64,000 bases of DNA from Actinokineospora auranticolor (lineage in GTDB: Bacteria; Actinomycetota; Actinomycetes; Mycobacteriales; Pseudonocardiaceae). Where the stretch lies: positions 434,001 through 498,000 of the forward strand of contig NZ_PTIX01000004.1 of assembly GCF_002934265.1 (NCBI RefSeq), given 5' to 3'. The translations under genes and the position numbers were made by a program. The notes under the pieces were generated by a model. It saw only the letters and a list, made by a program, of their open reading frames with translations. It was not told the DNA's origin and ran no database searches. Below are positions 1-9,587 of the stretch, piece after piece (the stretch's first letter is position 1; each line of letters begins with the position of its first letter).

Positions 1-1
1 G

Positions 2-100
2 GCCATCGAGACCTACGCCCGCCGCGACCGCCGCTTCGGCAAGGCGGCGGACTCCGCGGACGTGGCCGCCCGCCTCAAGGACGAGGAGAACGACGAATGA
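2..100 (+). CDS. C-terminal end of an unidentified protein (partial)
   Basis: An open frame enters from the left edge and stops at the TGA at 98-100. The visible 32 residues are strongly charged and end in an acidic tail (KDEENDE). The stop overlaps the ATG of the next gene by four bases (ATGA), so the two genes are probably translationally coupled in one operon. The body of the protein lies outside the window, so I assign no function. Confidence 0.6.
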   Translation, partial: AIETYARRDRRFGKAADSADVAARLKDEENDE

Positions 101-507
101 CCGTCGAGCACGCGCTGCTCACCAAGGCCCGCGAGGCCCTGGAGTCCTTCCACGACGTCGCGGTCGACACCGACGGCGCCCTGACCTTCCGCCACGCGGA
201 CGTCCCCTGCGCCGTGCAGGCGATGGAGTTGGTGGAGGGCCTCACCGTCCTCACCCTGACGTGCGTGGTCGCGTGGGACCTGCCCGAGGACCCGTCCCTG
301 GCCGTCTCCGCCGCCGAGCGCGCGGGGCAGGGCCTGTTCGGCACGCTGGGCGTCGTCCACACCGAACGCGGGATGGACGTGACCCTCCGCTACACCTTCC
401 CGGCCGACGGCCTCACCGCCGCCGCCCTGGGCACCCTGCTCATGCTCGTGGTCTCCACCGCGTCCCAACTCCGCACGGAACTCCTGGGCCAACCAACCGC
501 CACCTAA
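97..507 (+). CDS. Small conserved hypothetical protein, possibly YbjN-like
   Basis: This 136-residue protein starts at an ATG overlapping the stop of the preceding gene. It has no signal peptide. The composition is alternating strand and helix: a central hydrophobic stretch around residues 48-58 (LTVLTLTCVVAW) and a C-terminal helix rich in Leu and Ala. Size and pattern resemble the YbjN/type III chaperone-like fold often found as small actinobacterial proteins, but I see no diagnostic motif. The call rests on fold-like impression only, while the coding status is supported by codon bias and coupling to the upstream gene. Confidence 0.55.
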   Translation: MTVEHALLTKAREALESFHDVAVDTDGALTFRHADVPCAVQAMELVEGLTVLTLTCVVAWDLPEDPSLAVSAAERAGQGLFGTLGVVHTERGMDVTLRYTFPADGLTAAALGTLLMLVVSTASQLRTELLGQPTAT

Positions 508-660
508 GCCTCCTCGCACGACCTGCCTGCTGGGTGACTCCTTCGACCGCGTCACGATCGACCCCGACAACCATCCGCGCACCAGGCCGAACGGGCGTCC
601 ACCAGCGCCTCTGACCACGTCGTGTGGAAACTGTCCGACCCGCATCGACCCGGTCCACCC

Positions 661-1074
661 AAGCCGTTCCGCCACATCGTCCCGGCCAGCCCGGGGCTGG
701 GCTGTGGCAATCGGCATTGGTCACCGCCTGCGCGGGCGAGATCCGCCGCGGCCGCTTGGCCGCTGGGCTCTCGCACCTGCTCTGGTGGGCCGGGACCCAA
801 GCCGTTCCGTGGCATTGCCTCGGCCGCCCCGGGGCAGTGCTGTGGCAATCGGCATTGCTCGCCGCCTGCGCGGGCGAGATCCGCCGCGGCCGCTTGGCCG
901 CTGGGCTCTCGCACCCGCTCTGGCGAGCCGGGACCCAAGCCGTTTCGCCGCATCGCCTCGGCCGGCCCGGGGCGGTGCTGTGGCAAGCGGCATTGGTCGC
1001 CGCCCGCCCGAGATCGCCGCTACCGCATCGGCCCCTGGGCTCCGCCTCCGCTCTGGCGGGCCGGTTGCCGTACT
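661..1074 (+). repeat. 138-bp tandem repeat, three copies
   Basis: The words AAGCCGTT(C/T)CG and CTGTGGCAATCGGCATTG recur with an exact 138-bp period: units begin at 661, 799 and 937. Copies 1 and 2 are nearly identical, including the GCGGGCGAGATCCGCCGCGG block. Copy 3 loses that block partly, carries a short deletion after about 1000 and decays near 1074. Because 138 is a multiple of three, the repeat sustains open frames on both strands, but no known domain appears in any frame. Confidence 0.85.
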
Positions 1075-1277
1075 GCCGCTGCCGAGGGACTTGGTCTTGC
1101 GATTCGCGCACTCCGCGCGTCAGATCGAGCGGGCGGTCTCCCACCGGCTCCTCCGAACCCCCGTTGTGGATCTTGCTCGGCTCGCCGGGGAGCGGACTTG
1201 TCCACATAGGCCGGAGTTGTCCACCGGTTCGGCCTGACCACTCCCGTGCGCCCGCCCTCACTTCTACGCTTGAAATT

Positions 1278-1304
1278 AGGGGTTCCCCCAGGGAGGGGAC
1301 CCCT
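1278..1304 (+). repeat. Dispersed palindrome, copy 1
   Basis: AGGGGTTCCCCC (1278-1289) pairs with GGGGACCCCT (1295-1304), one T bulged, five-base loop. It is followed by CTCGCGGGCGTTGG. Near-identical copies occur at 27657 and 49135, always between genes. Confidence 0.75.
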
Positions 1305-1695
1305 CGCGGGCGTTGGAGCATGATCGAATTCGCGGTGCCGCGCCGCGTCTGTCGTGCTGCGGCGACCCGAAGAACGGGACGGGGGCGAGGTCGGTGTGGG
1401 CGGAGACGGTGGGGGCGGGTTCGCGCCACCTCTGTGCGATCCAGGTTGGCGGACCCTTGTCCGAGTGCCCCTTCGGGCAGTGTGGGCTTGATCGGATTGG
1501 GGACGCTCCGTCACGGCTGGCCGAAGGGGTGCTGGTCGGGTCGGACGTTCCCACGTGTGGGGCGAAGTCGCTGGCAAACATCGGTGAACAAAGTTCAAGG
1601 GGCGGGTCCCGCGCGGGTTGGCGGGCTGGCATCATTCGCGGCGTGAGGTATTGGAGCATGCGCGCACAGTCACCAGTTTCCCGGCCGAGGTCGGT

Positions 1696-2721
1696 GTGAG
1701 CGCGCCGCCGGAAGCGCCGGTCGAGGTCGCCGAGCCCGCCGCGGCGCGGAAGTGGCGGATCACCTCGCTGGAGGTGCTGTGCGCCCTCCTGGTCGTCGCG
1801 CTGCTCCTGCAGGGACGGTTGACGTCGTGGTTGGACGTGCCCCGGCTGCGGACCGCGTCGACGATCTTCGTCGCGGTGTGCGTGCAGGCGCTGCCGTTCC
1901 TCGTGCTCGGTGTGCTCATCAGCGGTGCCATCGCGGCGTTCGTGCCCGGCTCGGTGCTCAACCGGCTGCTGCCCAAGAAGCAGGCGATAGCCGTACCCGT
2001 CGCCGGGGTCGCCGGGGTGGCGCTGCCGACGTGCGAGTGCGCGGCCGTGCCGGTCGCGCGGCGGTTGATGCAGCAGGGCGTGCCGACCTCGGTGGCGCTG
2101 GCCTTCCTGCTGGCCGCGCCCGCGGTCAACCCCGTGGTGCTGGTCGCCACCAACGTCGCCTTCCCGAACAACCCGGAGATGGTGGTCGCCCGCCTCATCG
2201 GCTCGCTGGCCACCGCGATCGTCATGGGCTGGCTGTGGGCCAGGTTCGGCAAGGCGGAGTGGATCATCGAACGCGCCCTGCGCAGGCTGCCGGAACCCGC
2301 GGGCCGCACCCGCTGGCGGCTGTTCTTCGAGACCTCCCGCGCCGACCTCGTGGACGCGGGCGGCTTCCTCGTCATCGGCGCCCTGATCGCCGCCGCCCTC
2401 AACGTCGCCGTCCCCCGCGAATGGGTCGACACACTGGGGGAGCAGATCGTGCTCGGCGTCGTCGTGATGGCCGTCCTGGCGGTGCTGCTCGCCCTGTGCA
2501 GCGAGGCGGACGCGTTCGTAGCGGCGTCCATCGCGGGCATGCCGCTGCTGCCGAAGCTCGTGTTCCTGGTGGTCGGACCCGCGATCGACGTGAAGCTGTT
2601 CGCCCTGCAGGCAGGCACCTTCGGCCGCGCGTTCGCCGTCCGCTTCGCCCCGGCGACGTTCGTGGTGGCCGTGGTCTGCGCCGTCGTCCCCGGCGTGATC
2701 CTGCTCGGAGGTGCCGGATGA
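1696..2721 (+). CDS. DUF318/ArsP-type membrane permease
   Basis: A 341-residue integral membrane protein of the COG0701 permease family with about eight hydrophobic segments. The family motif region PTCECAAVPV lies near residues 111-120 (Cys113, Cys115), followed by a long hydrophobic stretch with AAPAVNPVVL. I chose the GTG at 1696 because GAGG lies five bases upstream; a TTG at 1618 would add a non-hydrophobic tail. The gene overlaps the next one by ATGA. The COG0701 plus TIGR03943 pair is known from other bacteria (ycgR-ycgQ type) and is often predicted to be zinc-regulated. The transported substrate is unknown. Confidence 0.85.
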   Translation: MSAPPEAPVEVAEPAAARKWRITSLEVLCALLVVALLLQGRLTSWLDVPRLRTASTIFVAVCVQALPFLVLGVLISGAIAAFVPGSVLNRLLPKKQAIAVPVAGVAGVALPTCECAAVPVARRLMQQGVPTSVALAFLLAAPAVNPVVLVATNVAFPNNPEMVVARLIGSLATAIVMGWLWARFGKAEWIIERALRRLPEPAGRTRWRLFFETSRADLVDAGGFLVIGALIAAALNVAVPREWVDTLGEQIVLGVVVMAVLAVLLALCSEADAFVAASIAGMPLLPKLVFLVVGPAIDVKLFALQAGTFGRAFAVRFAPATFVVAVVCAVVPGVILLGGAG

Positions 2722-3494
2722 GGCGCGAGACCCAGAACATCCTGCTGATCCTCGCGGGCGGCGCCCTGCTGAAGATCAGCTTTACCGGCGCCTACCTGCT
2801 GTACGTGAAGCCCGCCCACCAGCCCTGGCTGATCGGGGGCGGCGCGGTCATGCTCCTGCTGGCCGCCGTCTCCATCGCCCGTGACGTGTTCAAGCGGCCC
2901 ACCCCGGCCGCCGCCGCGTCCCAGCCGGACGAATCGTCACCCGACACCCACGACCACAGCCACGACGACGAACACGACGGCCACAACCACACGGCGCGCA
3001 GCGCCTGGCTCCTGCTCGTCCCGGTCCTGACGATCTTCCTCATCGCCCCACCGGCCCTCGGCGCCGACGCGGTCGCCAATGGCGACAACCGGGCCGCCGT
3101 CACCCGTTCCTCCGGCGCCGCCGACAAGATCCTGTTCTCCCCGCTGGCCCCGGGCGACCCGGTCGCGCTGACGATGAGCGACTTCGCCGCGCGCGCCGCC
3201 TGGGACTCCGGCAACTCGCTGGACGGCCGGGAGGTCCGGTTGACCGCGTTCATCGTCAACCAGGGCCCGACCACCTACCTGGCCCGGCTGTCCATCGCCT
3301 GCTGCGCCGCCGACGTCCTCCCCGTCCGCGTCCGGCTGGACACCCCGCCCGAGCAGGCGCTGGCGAACGACACCTGGGTCGAGGTGACCGGCCACGTCCA
3401 GCCCGGCTCGGCCACGGAGGCGACGGAGTACGTCCCCACCCTGATCCCGACCGGCTTCACGCCGATCACCCAACCCGAGAACCCGTACGAGTAG
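2718..3494 (+). CDS. TIGR03943 (DUF1980) membrane-anchored protein
   Basis: A 258-residue partner of the upstream permease, starting at an ATG that overlaps the permease stop. Two hydrophobic segments lie near residues 8-29 and 37-53. A histidine/aspartate-rich linker follows at about 78-91 (HDHSHDDEHDGHNH), which looks able to bind metal. A third hydrophobic segment at about 96-112 leads into a C-terminal domain with a CC pair (SIACCAAD). The order matches the YcgQ-like family. Role in the cell is unproven; the His-rich loop and the neighbouring SmtB-like/Zur operon suggest a link with zinc or another divalent metal. Confidence 0.85.
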   Translation: MRRETQNILLILAGGALLKISFTGAYLLYVKPAHQPWLIGGGAVMLLLAAVSIARDVFKRPTPAAAASQPDESSPDTHDHSHDDEHDGHNHTARSAWLLLVPVLTIFLIAPPALGADAVANGDNRAAVTRSSGAADKILFSPLAPGDPVALTMSDFAARAAWDSGNSLDGREVRLTAFIVNQGPTTYLARLSIACCAADVLPVRVRLDTPPEQALANDTWVEVTGHVQPGSATEATEYVPTLIPTGFTPITQPENPYE

Positions 3495-3516
3495 CGGGAC
3501 CCACGCGCGGGGGCGG

Positions 3517-3927
3517 TCAGGTGCAGCGCTCGCAGGTCCCGAAGATCTCGACGGTGTGGCTAATCTGGGAAAAACCGTTTTCGGCGGCCACCCGATCGGC
3601 CCAGCGTTCGACCGCCGGACCCTCCACCTCCACGGTGTGCCCGCAGGTTCGGCACACCAGGTGGTGATGGTGGTGCCGGGAGCACCGGCGGTAGATCGCC
3701 TCGCCGGAATCGGTGCGCAGGACGTCGATCTCACCGGCGTCGGCGAGGGACTGGAGGGTGCGGTAGACCGTGGTCAGACCGATGCCCTCACCGCGTTTGC
3801 GCAGTTCCTCGTGCAGCTCCTGGGCGGAGCGGAACTCATCGAGTTGGTCGAGCAGTTGGGCGACGGCCGTCCGTTGGCGCGTGGAGCGCCTGCCGGGCAC
3901 GGTCGCCGAGGTTCGCTCCGTCGTCAC
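3517..3927 (-). CDS. zur: Zinc uptake regulator, Fur family
   Basis: A 136-residue Fur-family repressor with an N-terminal winged helix (ELRKRGEGIGLTTVYRTLQ) and a C-terminal metal and dimer domain. A run of five histidines (85-89) precedes CxxC at Cys92/Cys95, and the second pair is Cys132/Cys135 at the very end, forming the structural zinc site. The lack of the Fe/Mn-type pattern and the pairing with a SmtB-like gene favour Zur over Fur or Nur. It is encoded directly behind the ArsR gene with a four-base overlap, the same order as the Mycobacterium tuberculosis smtB-furB(zur) operon. It ends 22 bp from the convergent TIGR03943 gene. Confidence 0.9.
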   Translation of the reverse strand: MTTERTSATVPGRRSTRQRTAVAQLLDQLDEFRSAQELHEELRKRGEGIGLTTVYRTLQSLADAGEIDVLRTDSGEAIYRRCSRHHHHHLVCRTCGHTVEVEGPAVERWADRVAAENGFSQISHTVEIFGTCERCT

Positions 3928-4310
3928 CGGTCGCCTTCCTCAACGTGTGCAACAGCGTCCACGACGATATGCGACAAATGCTCGTCCACAAGCCGGTAGA
4001 CGACTTCCCGGCCGTGTCGCTCCCCATAGACCACACCCGCCGACTTGAGCACCCGCAGGTGCTGGCTGATCAACGGCTGCGCCACCCCCAGCGCCTCGAC
4101 CAGCTCGTGCACGCACCGGTCGGCTTCCCGCAGCTCCAACACGATCGCGATCCGCACCGGCGCCGCCAGCGCCCGCAGCAGATCCCCCGCCGCCGTCAGC
4201 GTCATGGCGGGCCTGCGATGGGTGGCGGCCGCCACGACGGGCCGATCAGACGAGTGGTCGTGCTGCTCGGCGGCTGCCCGCAGCTCGTGCGACGCGGCTT
4301 CCGAGGTCAC
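3924..4310 (-). CDS. smtB: ArsR/SmtB-family zinc-responsive repressor
   Basis: A 128-residue ArsR-type winged-helix protein with its HTH at about 70-90 (VAQPLISQHLRVLKSAGVV). The C-terminal helix shows the complete SmtB alpha-5 zinc motif D-x-H-x10-H-x2-E as Asp109, His111, His122 and Glu125, so zinc-dependent derepression is expected. Translation appears to start at GTG 4310, with AGGAGAGG about 12 bases upstream. It is the first gene of a two-gene operon with zur. In mycobacteria this repressor shuts off zur when zinc is low, so that Zur is made when zinc is plentiful. Confidence 0.88.
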   Translation of the reverse strand: MTSEAASHELRAAAEQHDHSSDRPVVAAATHRRPAMTLTAAGDLLRALAAPVRIAIVLELREADRCVHELVEALGVAQPLISQHLRVLKSAGVVYGERHGREVVYRLVDEHLSHIVVDAVAHVEEGDR

Positions 4311-5274
4311 GATCGACGTCGTCCTCTCCTGTGCCCGACGACCGAAACCGACGGGGTGATGGTTACCGTATTCATCTTAGGCGCTTTCGCAGTTCAGGGT
4401 GGCCTCTCCGGCTGTGCACTTCGCACACAAGCCCCGCCAACCCGCCACCGGACACCACCACACCCGACCGGGACGATCACCCCCGAGAGGCACCCACGGC
4501 CTCGAGATCACCCCACCGCACCCCGCTCCCGACCACGTGACCAACCAGCCTCGATGCCCGCCTACAGCCCCGAGAGCACCGCCACCACCCACCACCAACC
4601 CCCGGCCCGATCTACTCCGACGCCACCCCGCTCGTCCGGTCAGCCGCCCTCAGCGCCGACCACAGCGCCAAGCCGACCACCGGCACCCGACCTCCCACAT
4701 GACTCCACCGGGCGCCATCCGGCTTGGTCGACCGACCTGGCACCCCGCGCCACCGTGGTCGCCCCCCACCAACCCCCGAGCACGATCCCCCCGACGCCAT
4801 CCCGCCCGTCCGGTCAGCCGCGTTCAACACCGACCACAGCGCCGAGCCAGCCACCGGCACCCGACCTCACGCACGACTCCACTGGGCGCCATCCGGCTTG
4901 GTCGACCGACCTGGCACCGCACCACCGTGATCGCCACCGCTACGAGCACCTCAACCCGATGCCCATCGGCACCGTCCCGCCCCGCTGGCCTCAACCCCAC
5001 CCACAGCTCTGCGATCGCCAACGCCAACCCGCGCCCGCCCCAACAGACGACTCCGCCCAGCGCTGCCCCGTCCGGTCGCTCGACCGTCCTCGCCAGCAGC
5101 TCCACGCCGACCCGCACCCGCGACCCGACCCGCACGACCCGTAAACGCACCTTGTTCAGCCCGTGGTTGTCGCTCGCGGCGCCGAGATGACCGCCGCCAC
5201 CGGGAGCACCCGACCCCGGGCACGGCTCCGCCAGGGCGCCGTCCCGCCCGCCTGGTCGGCCCGCGGCCACGCCG
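4311..5274. other. Intergenic region with a 174-bp direct repeat
   Basis: No convincing gene: translations are Pro/Thr/Arg-rich on one strand and Gly/Val/Arg-rich on the other, without domains. Two imperfect copies of a 174-bp unit are visible; the shared word GGCGCCATCCGGCTTGGTCG begins at 4711 and again at 4885, and CGTCCGGTCAGCCGC recurs with about the same spacing upstream. The first 100 bases form the promoter region of the smtB-zur operon. Confidence 0.6.
4600..4945. repeat. 174-bp direct repeat, two copies
   Basis: Copies share the blocks GTCCGGTCAGCCGC, CCGACCACAGCGCC, CACCGGCACCCGACCTC and GGCGCCATCCGGCTTGGTCG in the same order, offset by about 174 bp. Boundaries are approximate because the flanks are degenerate. 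Confidence 0.65.
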
Positions 5275-5529
5275 CTAGAGCACCGAGATCGCCACCGCCA
5301 CGAGTACCGCGAGCACCAAGGCCCGGCCGAACCGCTGGCCCGGCGCCAGGACGCCCCAGGTCGCGGCGAGCAGCACGGCGACCCCGGCCGCGAGGACGCC
5401 GAGCAGCACGGCGCCGACCGGTCCGCGCACCAGCACCCCGGCCGCGAACAACCCGATGACCAGCGCGAACACCGCGACCGGTGGGACCCGCGCCAACGGT
5501 CCCCGCCCTGCCAGCAACGGTGTCCTCAT
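5275..5529 (-). CDS. Small membrane protein, DUF6703-like
   Basis: An 84-residue protein with two hydrophobic segments (PPVAVFALVIGLFAAGVLV and VGAVLLGVLAAGVAVLLAATW) separated by a short glycine turn, then a short basic stretch and a final hydrophobic tail. The pattern matches the small actinobacterial membrane proteins grouped as DUF6703. I take ATG 5529 as start; an upstream GTG at 5595 would add a charged extension. Function is unknown. It is divergent from the monooxygenase-like gene at 5666. Confidence 0.6.
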   Translation of the reverse strand: MRTPLLAGRGPLARVPPVAVFALVIGLFAAGVLVRGPVGAVLLGVLAAGVAVLLAATWGVLAPGQRFGRALVLAVLVAVAISVL

Positions 5530-5665
5530 CGAGCGCGTCCGCCGCACGGTGTCTCCCGGGTCTCTAGGTCGGTCGATGCCTGCCGCTGGTTCCACCGGCG
5601 GTCCGGTCCACCGGGTGAACTACGGTGCAGCATCTTCGCACCCACGACCAGGAAGGCACCCGCGC

Positions 5666-6058
5666 GTGCTGCTGATCGCCCGGTTCACCGCGACCGACCC
5701 CGAAGCCTTCACCGCCCGCGCCAAGCACGCCCTGGAACTGCTGCTGGCGCAGCCCGGCTGCCAGCGCGGCCTGCTGGCCCGCTCCACCGAGTCCGCCACG
5801 GCCTGGGTGCTGACCGTGGAGTTCACCTCCGTCTCCGCCTACCGCAAATCCCTGTCTCCCTTCGACGTCCGAACCCACGTCATCCCGCTGCTCGCCGAGG
5901 CCGACACCACCGAGCCCGCCGCCTACGAGGTCGTCCTCGAAGGCGAGCCGGGCGGCGAAGGAGCCCCGGGCAGGGTCCAGCAGCACGCCAGCCTCCTGGC
6001 CGCCGACGCCGACACCGTCCGCCTCGGCGAGGCCGCCGGTCCCACGACCGCCCGCTAG
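5666..6058 (+). CDS. Antibiotic biosynthesis monooxygenase (ABM) domain protein
   Basis: A 130-residue protein whose first 90 residues have the ABM/dimeric ferredoxin-like pattern: LLIARFTATDPEAFTARAKHALELLLAQPGCQRG, then a strand with W (ATAWVLTVEFTS) and SAYRKSLSPFDVRTHVIP. The C-terminal 30 residues are Gly/Ala-rich and probably disordered. The start GTG 5666 follows AGGAAGG at good spacing. Such proteins are small cofactor-free oxygenases or structural relatives; the substrate cannot be told. It precedes glyS by 174 bp and may be a separate unit. Confidence 0.75.
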   Translation: MLLIARFTATDPEAFTARAKHALELLLAQPGCQRGLLARSTESATAWVLTVEFTSVSAYRKSLSPFDVRTHVIPLLAEADTTEPAAYEVVLEGEPGGEGAPGRVQQHASLLAADADTVRLGEAAGPTTAR

Positions 6059-6232
6059 TCGCGTTCGCGCCACCACCCCTCCGGCGCCCGCCGAGCAGGC
6101 GAGCACCCGTCGAGGAACCGGGATCCCGTGGCCGGGGTGTCCCCCGAACGGACCAACGGCAGTCCGCGGACTACCCTTGACGGGCTCGACCCCTGAGTTC
6201 TCCCACCCCGAGTTTCATCGCATGGAGGGGCA

Positions 6233-7618
<1,386 letters not shown>

Positions 7619-7844
7619 GGCGGTCCGGGCACGCGCGCCGTGGGTCGATGCCCCGCTCCACCGGCAGCTGCGCCCGTCCGAGGCGACTCACCGCGCGCAC
7701 TGCCTGGGCAGCCCGCGCCAGACGGATCCGCGTGATCCCACGGGGATTCGACCCGTCCAGGCACGAGGCTCGGACGGCTGGCGGTGTTCGTCGCGTTCGG
7801 ACTCGGGACGCCGACCGGGTGCGGTCGAGCGCTCGGCTGCTGGA

Positions 7845-8726
7845 TCAGGACATGACTACCTCCGGCCTCGGTCGGGTGGTGGCGAGCCGGTAGGCGCCTT
7901 TCAGCTCGTCCACCACGGTGTGCGCGTCGCCGCGCAGCCGCGCCGGATCCGTGTGGATGGCCACGATCCCGGCCGCGGTCAGCCTGGCCGCGCGGTTGAG
8001 CGCGAGCAGACCGGTGCGCGGCGCCCAGGGCCGGTGGATGTCGGCGTCCCAGGCGAGGGCGACGTCGTCCCACCACGCGTCGACCACCGCGAGGTGCGCG
8101 TCGTCGGCCGTGCTCAGCCGAGCGGTCCAGGTGGGCTGCGGCAGCCCGGCCCGGTCCACCACCTCAGCCGCCCGGCCCGCGACCACCGTGCGCACGCCGC
8201 GGTCGATCTCGGCGAGCGCACGGCGCAGCAGGGTCGTCCCCCTGCTCCGGCCGCGAGCGAGTTCCTCATGCAGCTCGGCGATGGTGACCCCGCCCCGGTG
8301 CACGGCCTCCATCGCGAGCACCCGGACATCACCCGCGCCGGGTGTCCGCCTGCACGCGTCGACGGTCGCCCTGGCCAGTGGTGCGGTCGGGAACCCCTGT
8401 CGCCACAGCGGATCGGGCATCCGCGACGTGGTCTCCACCCGGACCGACCCGTCGTGCCGACTCGGGCGGCGGGCGGGCACCACCAGGTGGATGGCGCCGA
8501 ACGAGGAGATCGGCACGCCGTTGAGCCACATCGCCTCCCGCCCGGTCACCACCGCATCGCCCTGCGTCAGGCGCATGGCCTCGCGCAGCCGCTGGACCCG
8601 GCTCGGGCCCGAGTCCGCGAGCACCACGACCTCGGCCGACGGCATGGGCCACGGACCTGGCGGGGCGCTCCCAGTGCTGATCAACGGTTCCGTCTCGATC
8701 GCGCCGAGCTGCTGATTCGTTCGCAT
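7845..8726 (-). CDS. Conserved actinobacterial hypothetical protein, Vsr/DUF559-like remnant fold
   Basis: A 293-residue protein. The first part (about 45-100) resembles the AbiEi-like/DUF559-associated region common in actinobacteria (DAVVTGREAMWLNGV...IHLVVPARR). The C-terminal part (about 215-285) aligns by eye with the Vsr-like endonuclease fold, but the usual D-G and E-x-K catalytic residues are replaced (LAVVDAWWDDVALAWDADIHRP), so nuclease activity is unlikely. ATG 8726 is taken as start; a GTG two codons upstream is possible. The gene stands alone between glyS and the YdcF gene. Confidence 0.6.
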   Translation of the reverse strand: MRTNQQLGAIETEPLISTGSAPPGPWPMPSAEVVVLADSGPSRVQRLREAMRLTQGDAVVTGREAMWLNGVPISSFGAIHLVVPARRPSRHDGSVRVETTSRMPDPLWRQGFPTAPLARATVDACRRTPGAGDVRVLAMEAVHRGGVTIAELHEELARGRSRGTTLLRRALAEIDRGVRTVVAGRAAEVVDRAGLPQPTWTARLSTADDAHLAVVDAWWDDVALAWDADIHRPWAPRTGLLALNRAARLTAAGIVAIHTDPARLRGDAHTVVDELKGAYRLATTRPRPEVVMS

Positions 8727-8921
8727 GGACACGAGGTAACTCCGGTTGGGAAGCGCTGGAAAGCGATGCGGCTCGGCCTGTGGACAACTCGGAGGTATGT
8801 GGACAACTCGGAGAGGTCGGTTTCGCGTTCCGCGGCAACCCGCCGCGACCGTGAACGTCCCACCGATCGCGTACAGTCCCCGTCCCGAAGCACCGCGACA
8901 CCCTTCTGGAAGGATGCGAGC

Positions 8922-9569
8922 GTGTCATCCCATCCCCGCCCGGTTCGCCGTTTCCTGCGCCGACTTCTCGTCGGTGTCGTGCTGATGGGCGTGCTCGTGG
9001 TGGGCGGCACGGCGTTCCGCGTCTGGCAGGTCGCCCGCGTCGACGACCGCGAACACGCCGACGCCGTAGTGGTTCTCGGCGCGGCCCAATACGCGGGCAA
9101 GCCGTCCAAGGTCCTCGAAGCCCGGTTACGCCAAGCCAAGACGCTCTTCGACCAAGGTGTAGCCCCTTACGTCGTGACCGGCGGTGGGCGGCGTGCGGGC
9201 GATAGGTACACCGAGGCCGAGGCTGGTCGTAAATGGCTCATCGCGCACGGGGTGCCTGCGGATCGCGTAATCGGCGTGGGCGAGGGCAACGACACGTTGG
9301 GCACACTCCAGGCCGTCGCCGCCGAGGTGCGCCACCGCGGTTGGGAGACCGCGGTGATCGTCAGCGACCCGTGGCACTCGCTACGCGCCCGCACGATGGC
9401 CAAGGACGCGGGCATCGACGCCTGGACCTCGCCGACCCACTCCGGTCCGATCGTGCAGACCCGCGAGACGCAGGCCAAGTACATCCTGCGCGAGACCGCC
9501 GCCCTGCTCTACTACCGGTCCACCAACGCCTCCGCCGACGGTATCGCGATTGACGAAGAAGTCGGCTGA
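8922..9569 (+). CDS. YdcF/DUF218 family membrane-anchored protein
   Basis: A 215-residue protein with a short basic N-terminus and one transmembrane helix (about 13-30, LLVGVVLMGVLVVGGTAF). The DUF218 domain follows: ADAVVVLGAAQYAGKPS, LFDQGVAPYVVTGGG, EAEAGRKWLIAHGVPADRVI and TAVIVSDPWHSLRARTMAKDAGI. Start GTG 8922 follows GGAAGGA. The domain probably lies outside the membrane. Family members such as SanA/YdcF affect envelope integrity, but the reaction is unknown. It lies 18 bp upstream of dgt and probably shares its transcript. Confidence 0.85.
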   Translation: MSSHPRPVRRFLRRLLVGVVLMGVLVVGGTAFRVWQVARVDDREHADAVVVLGAAQYAGKPSKVLEARLRQAKTLFDQGVAPYVVTGGGRRAGDRYTEAEAGRKWLIAHGVPADRVIGVGEGNDTLGTLQAVAAEVRHRGWETAVIVSDPWHSLRARTMAKDAGIDAWTSPTHSGPIVQTRETQAKYILRETAALLYYRSTNASADGIAIDEEVG

Positions 9570-9587
9570 CCGACGTAGTCTCCCCTT

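Larger units (their letters stand above)
508..1695. other. 1.2-kb intergenic repeat island
   Basis: Several long open frames exist on both strands here, but they overlap each other, have arginine/proline/alanine-rich translations without domains, and arise from GC-rich tandem repeats. I therefore treat the stretch as non-coding. It holds the 138-bp tandem repeat (661-1074), a DnaA-box-like 9-mer TTGTCCACA at 1198-1206 with a near match at 1217, and copy 1 of a dispersed palindrome at 1278-1304. The last 100 bases presumably hold the promoter of the permease gene. Confidence 0.6.

Noticed and set aside
1198-1225. A replication origin suggested by DnaA-box-like 9-mers
   Set aside because: Only one exact and one partial box here, no AT-rich unwinding region, and no dnaA, dnaN or recF nearby. 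Single boxes recur across the window.
624-1646. A 340-residue open frame through the 138-bp repeat
   Set aside because: Exists because the repeat unit is a multiple of three; no ribosome binding site, no domain, and competing frames on both strands.
4340-4380. A Zur or SmtB operator (GATGAATACGGTAACCATC) before the ArsR gene
   Set aside because: Only four arm bases match strictly and it does not fit the known Zur or SmtB consensus, so it was not annotated as a site.
6059-6232. T-box or glycine riboswitch before glyS
   Set aside because: No T-box sequence (TGGNACCGCG) and no glycine aptamer core found in the 174-bp leader.
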